Part shown: positions 63,709-64,000 of the stretch, one piece after another | Numbering within the stretch: position 1 is the stretch's first letter | Layout of the letters: each line of letters begins with the position of its first letter | NCBI GenBank assembly: GCA_031267825.1 | Contig: JAIRYJ010000034.1 | Span: 62,001 to 126,000 of the forward strand | Source: Bifidobacteriaceae bacterium | GTDB lineage: Bacteria; Actinomycetota; Actinomycetes; Actinomycetales; WQXJ01 | Direction: 5' to 3' | DNA length: 64,000 bases | Made by a program: the position numbers and the translations under genes | Notes under the pieces: generated by a model | Told to the model about the DNA's origin: nothing | Database searches by the model: none | Seen by the model: only the letters and a program-made list of their open reading frames with translations

Positions 63709-64000
63709 GCGCCAAACAGCTTCCGCCTGATTGAGGCCGCATTAGAGAAAATCCGGATACCAAGCACAACCACCACAGCCGTCGAAAGCTGCGAACCAAC
63801 CCCAAGCTGATCACCTAAGAACACCAACAGCGCCGCCACCAGCACATTAAAAAAGAACGAAGTCACAAAAACACGGTCATCAAAAATCCCATCAAGCAAA
63901 GCCCGGGCCGCACCGGCCAAAGCATCAATCGCCGCCACAACAGCGATCGGCAAGTAAGGCGCCAAGAAAGCCGGGACATCAGTTTGTGTGGCCAGACCGA
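63705..64000 (-). CDS. sbp: Small basic protein (Sbp, DUF1290), 5' end outside the window
   Basis: The visible 98 codons read ...DVPAFLAPYLPIAVVAAIDA, then DGIFDDRVFVTSFFFNVLVA, LGDQLGVGSQLSTAVVVVLG and IRIFSNAASIRRKLFGA, the conserved C-terminal part of the small basic membrane protein family (Rv1824). Three membrane segments are visible. The frame stays open to the window edge, so the true start lies beyond 64000; the TTG at 63965 is internal. The overlap with the DUF881 gene indicates an operon. Confidence 0.9.
   Translation of the reverse strand, partial: GLATQTDVPAFLAPYLPIAVVAAIDALAGAARALLDGIFDDRVFVTSFFFNVLVAALLVFLGDQLGVGSQLSTAVVVVLGIRIFSNAASIRRKLFGA

Noticed and set aside
63705-63965. 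A complete 86-residue small basic protein starting at TTG 63965
   Set aside because: The frame continues with family-like residues (VPAFLAPYLP) to the window edge, so the gene is cut by the end of the window.

Overview
The window comes from a high-GC Gram-positive bacterium of the Actinomycetota. The evidence is the family content: DUF3052 and DUF3145, a PucR-type fatty-acid regulator, the GarA / paired MerR / DUF881 / small-basic-protein block, LAxTG sorting signals of the class E sortase type, eukaryote-like IleRS, and frequent GTG/TTG starts. I cannot place it below class. No rRNA, tRNA, CRISPR array or prophage was seen.

Layout. 1-1913: a SipW-type signal peptidase between two exported proteins with the same DSEYG-like start, a TasA/camelysin-like surface-fibre locus with two palindromes upstream. 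2374-7435: ftsY and smc, head to head. 7656-10349: two tandem paralogous LAxTG wall-anchored proteins. 10526-23200: an XRE-cupin regulator and an Amt transporter facing a continuous eight-gene operon (glutamine-synthetase-like ligase, three glutamate-synthase-like subunits, membrane Fe-S oxidoreductase, EtfB, EtfA, DAO-family flavoprotein). It reads as a methylamine / N-methylglutamate pathway whose oxidation step is coupled to ETF. 23282-25349: ndk and folC. 25797-31496: a ribose operon (LacI regulator, RbsK, RbsB, RbsA, RbsC). 31663-35528: copper handling, a HMA-SafE-cupredoxin fusion and CopA. 35656-46706: two paralogous tripartite ABC exporters with associated lipoproteins, separated by a RAYT-type transposase. 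46775-51742: a PIN-toxin remnant, ileS and a TBADH-like alcohol dehydrogenase. 51881-54538: valS. 54634-57475: DUF3052, PucR regulator, an acyl carrier protein lacking its attachment serine, and DUF3145, which looks like an eroded FAS II locus. 57830-60785: def, a DUF308 membrane protein and an MFS exporter. 60845-64000: MerR, MerR, GarA, DUF881, Sbp.

Three things cut across the genes. (1) A palindromic repeat (arms AACTAATTCC / GGAATTAGTT around CCGGA, flanked by TTGACGTCAA-like sequence) occurs at six sites plus one half copy. It brackets the RAYT gene on both sides, supplies the last codons of that gene, and is inserted in frame in copA, so this is a REP/RAYT system. (2) A short motif, GGGGGACGGCATCGGACAA and variants, recurs in unrelated genes, often at variable protein loops (LGDGIGQ). 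(3) Many normally compact enzymes carry internal repeat-built low-complexity insertions (FtsY, SMC, the ligase, the Fe-S protein, EtfA, the flavoprotein, the LacI regulator, ValRS, ACP). Synonymous base composition also switches between GT-rich and CA-rich within single genes.
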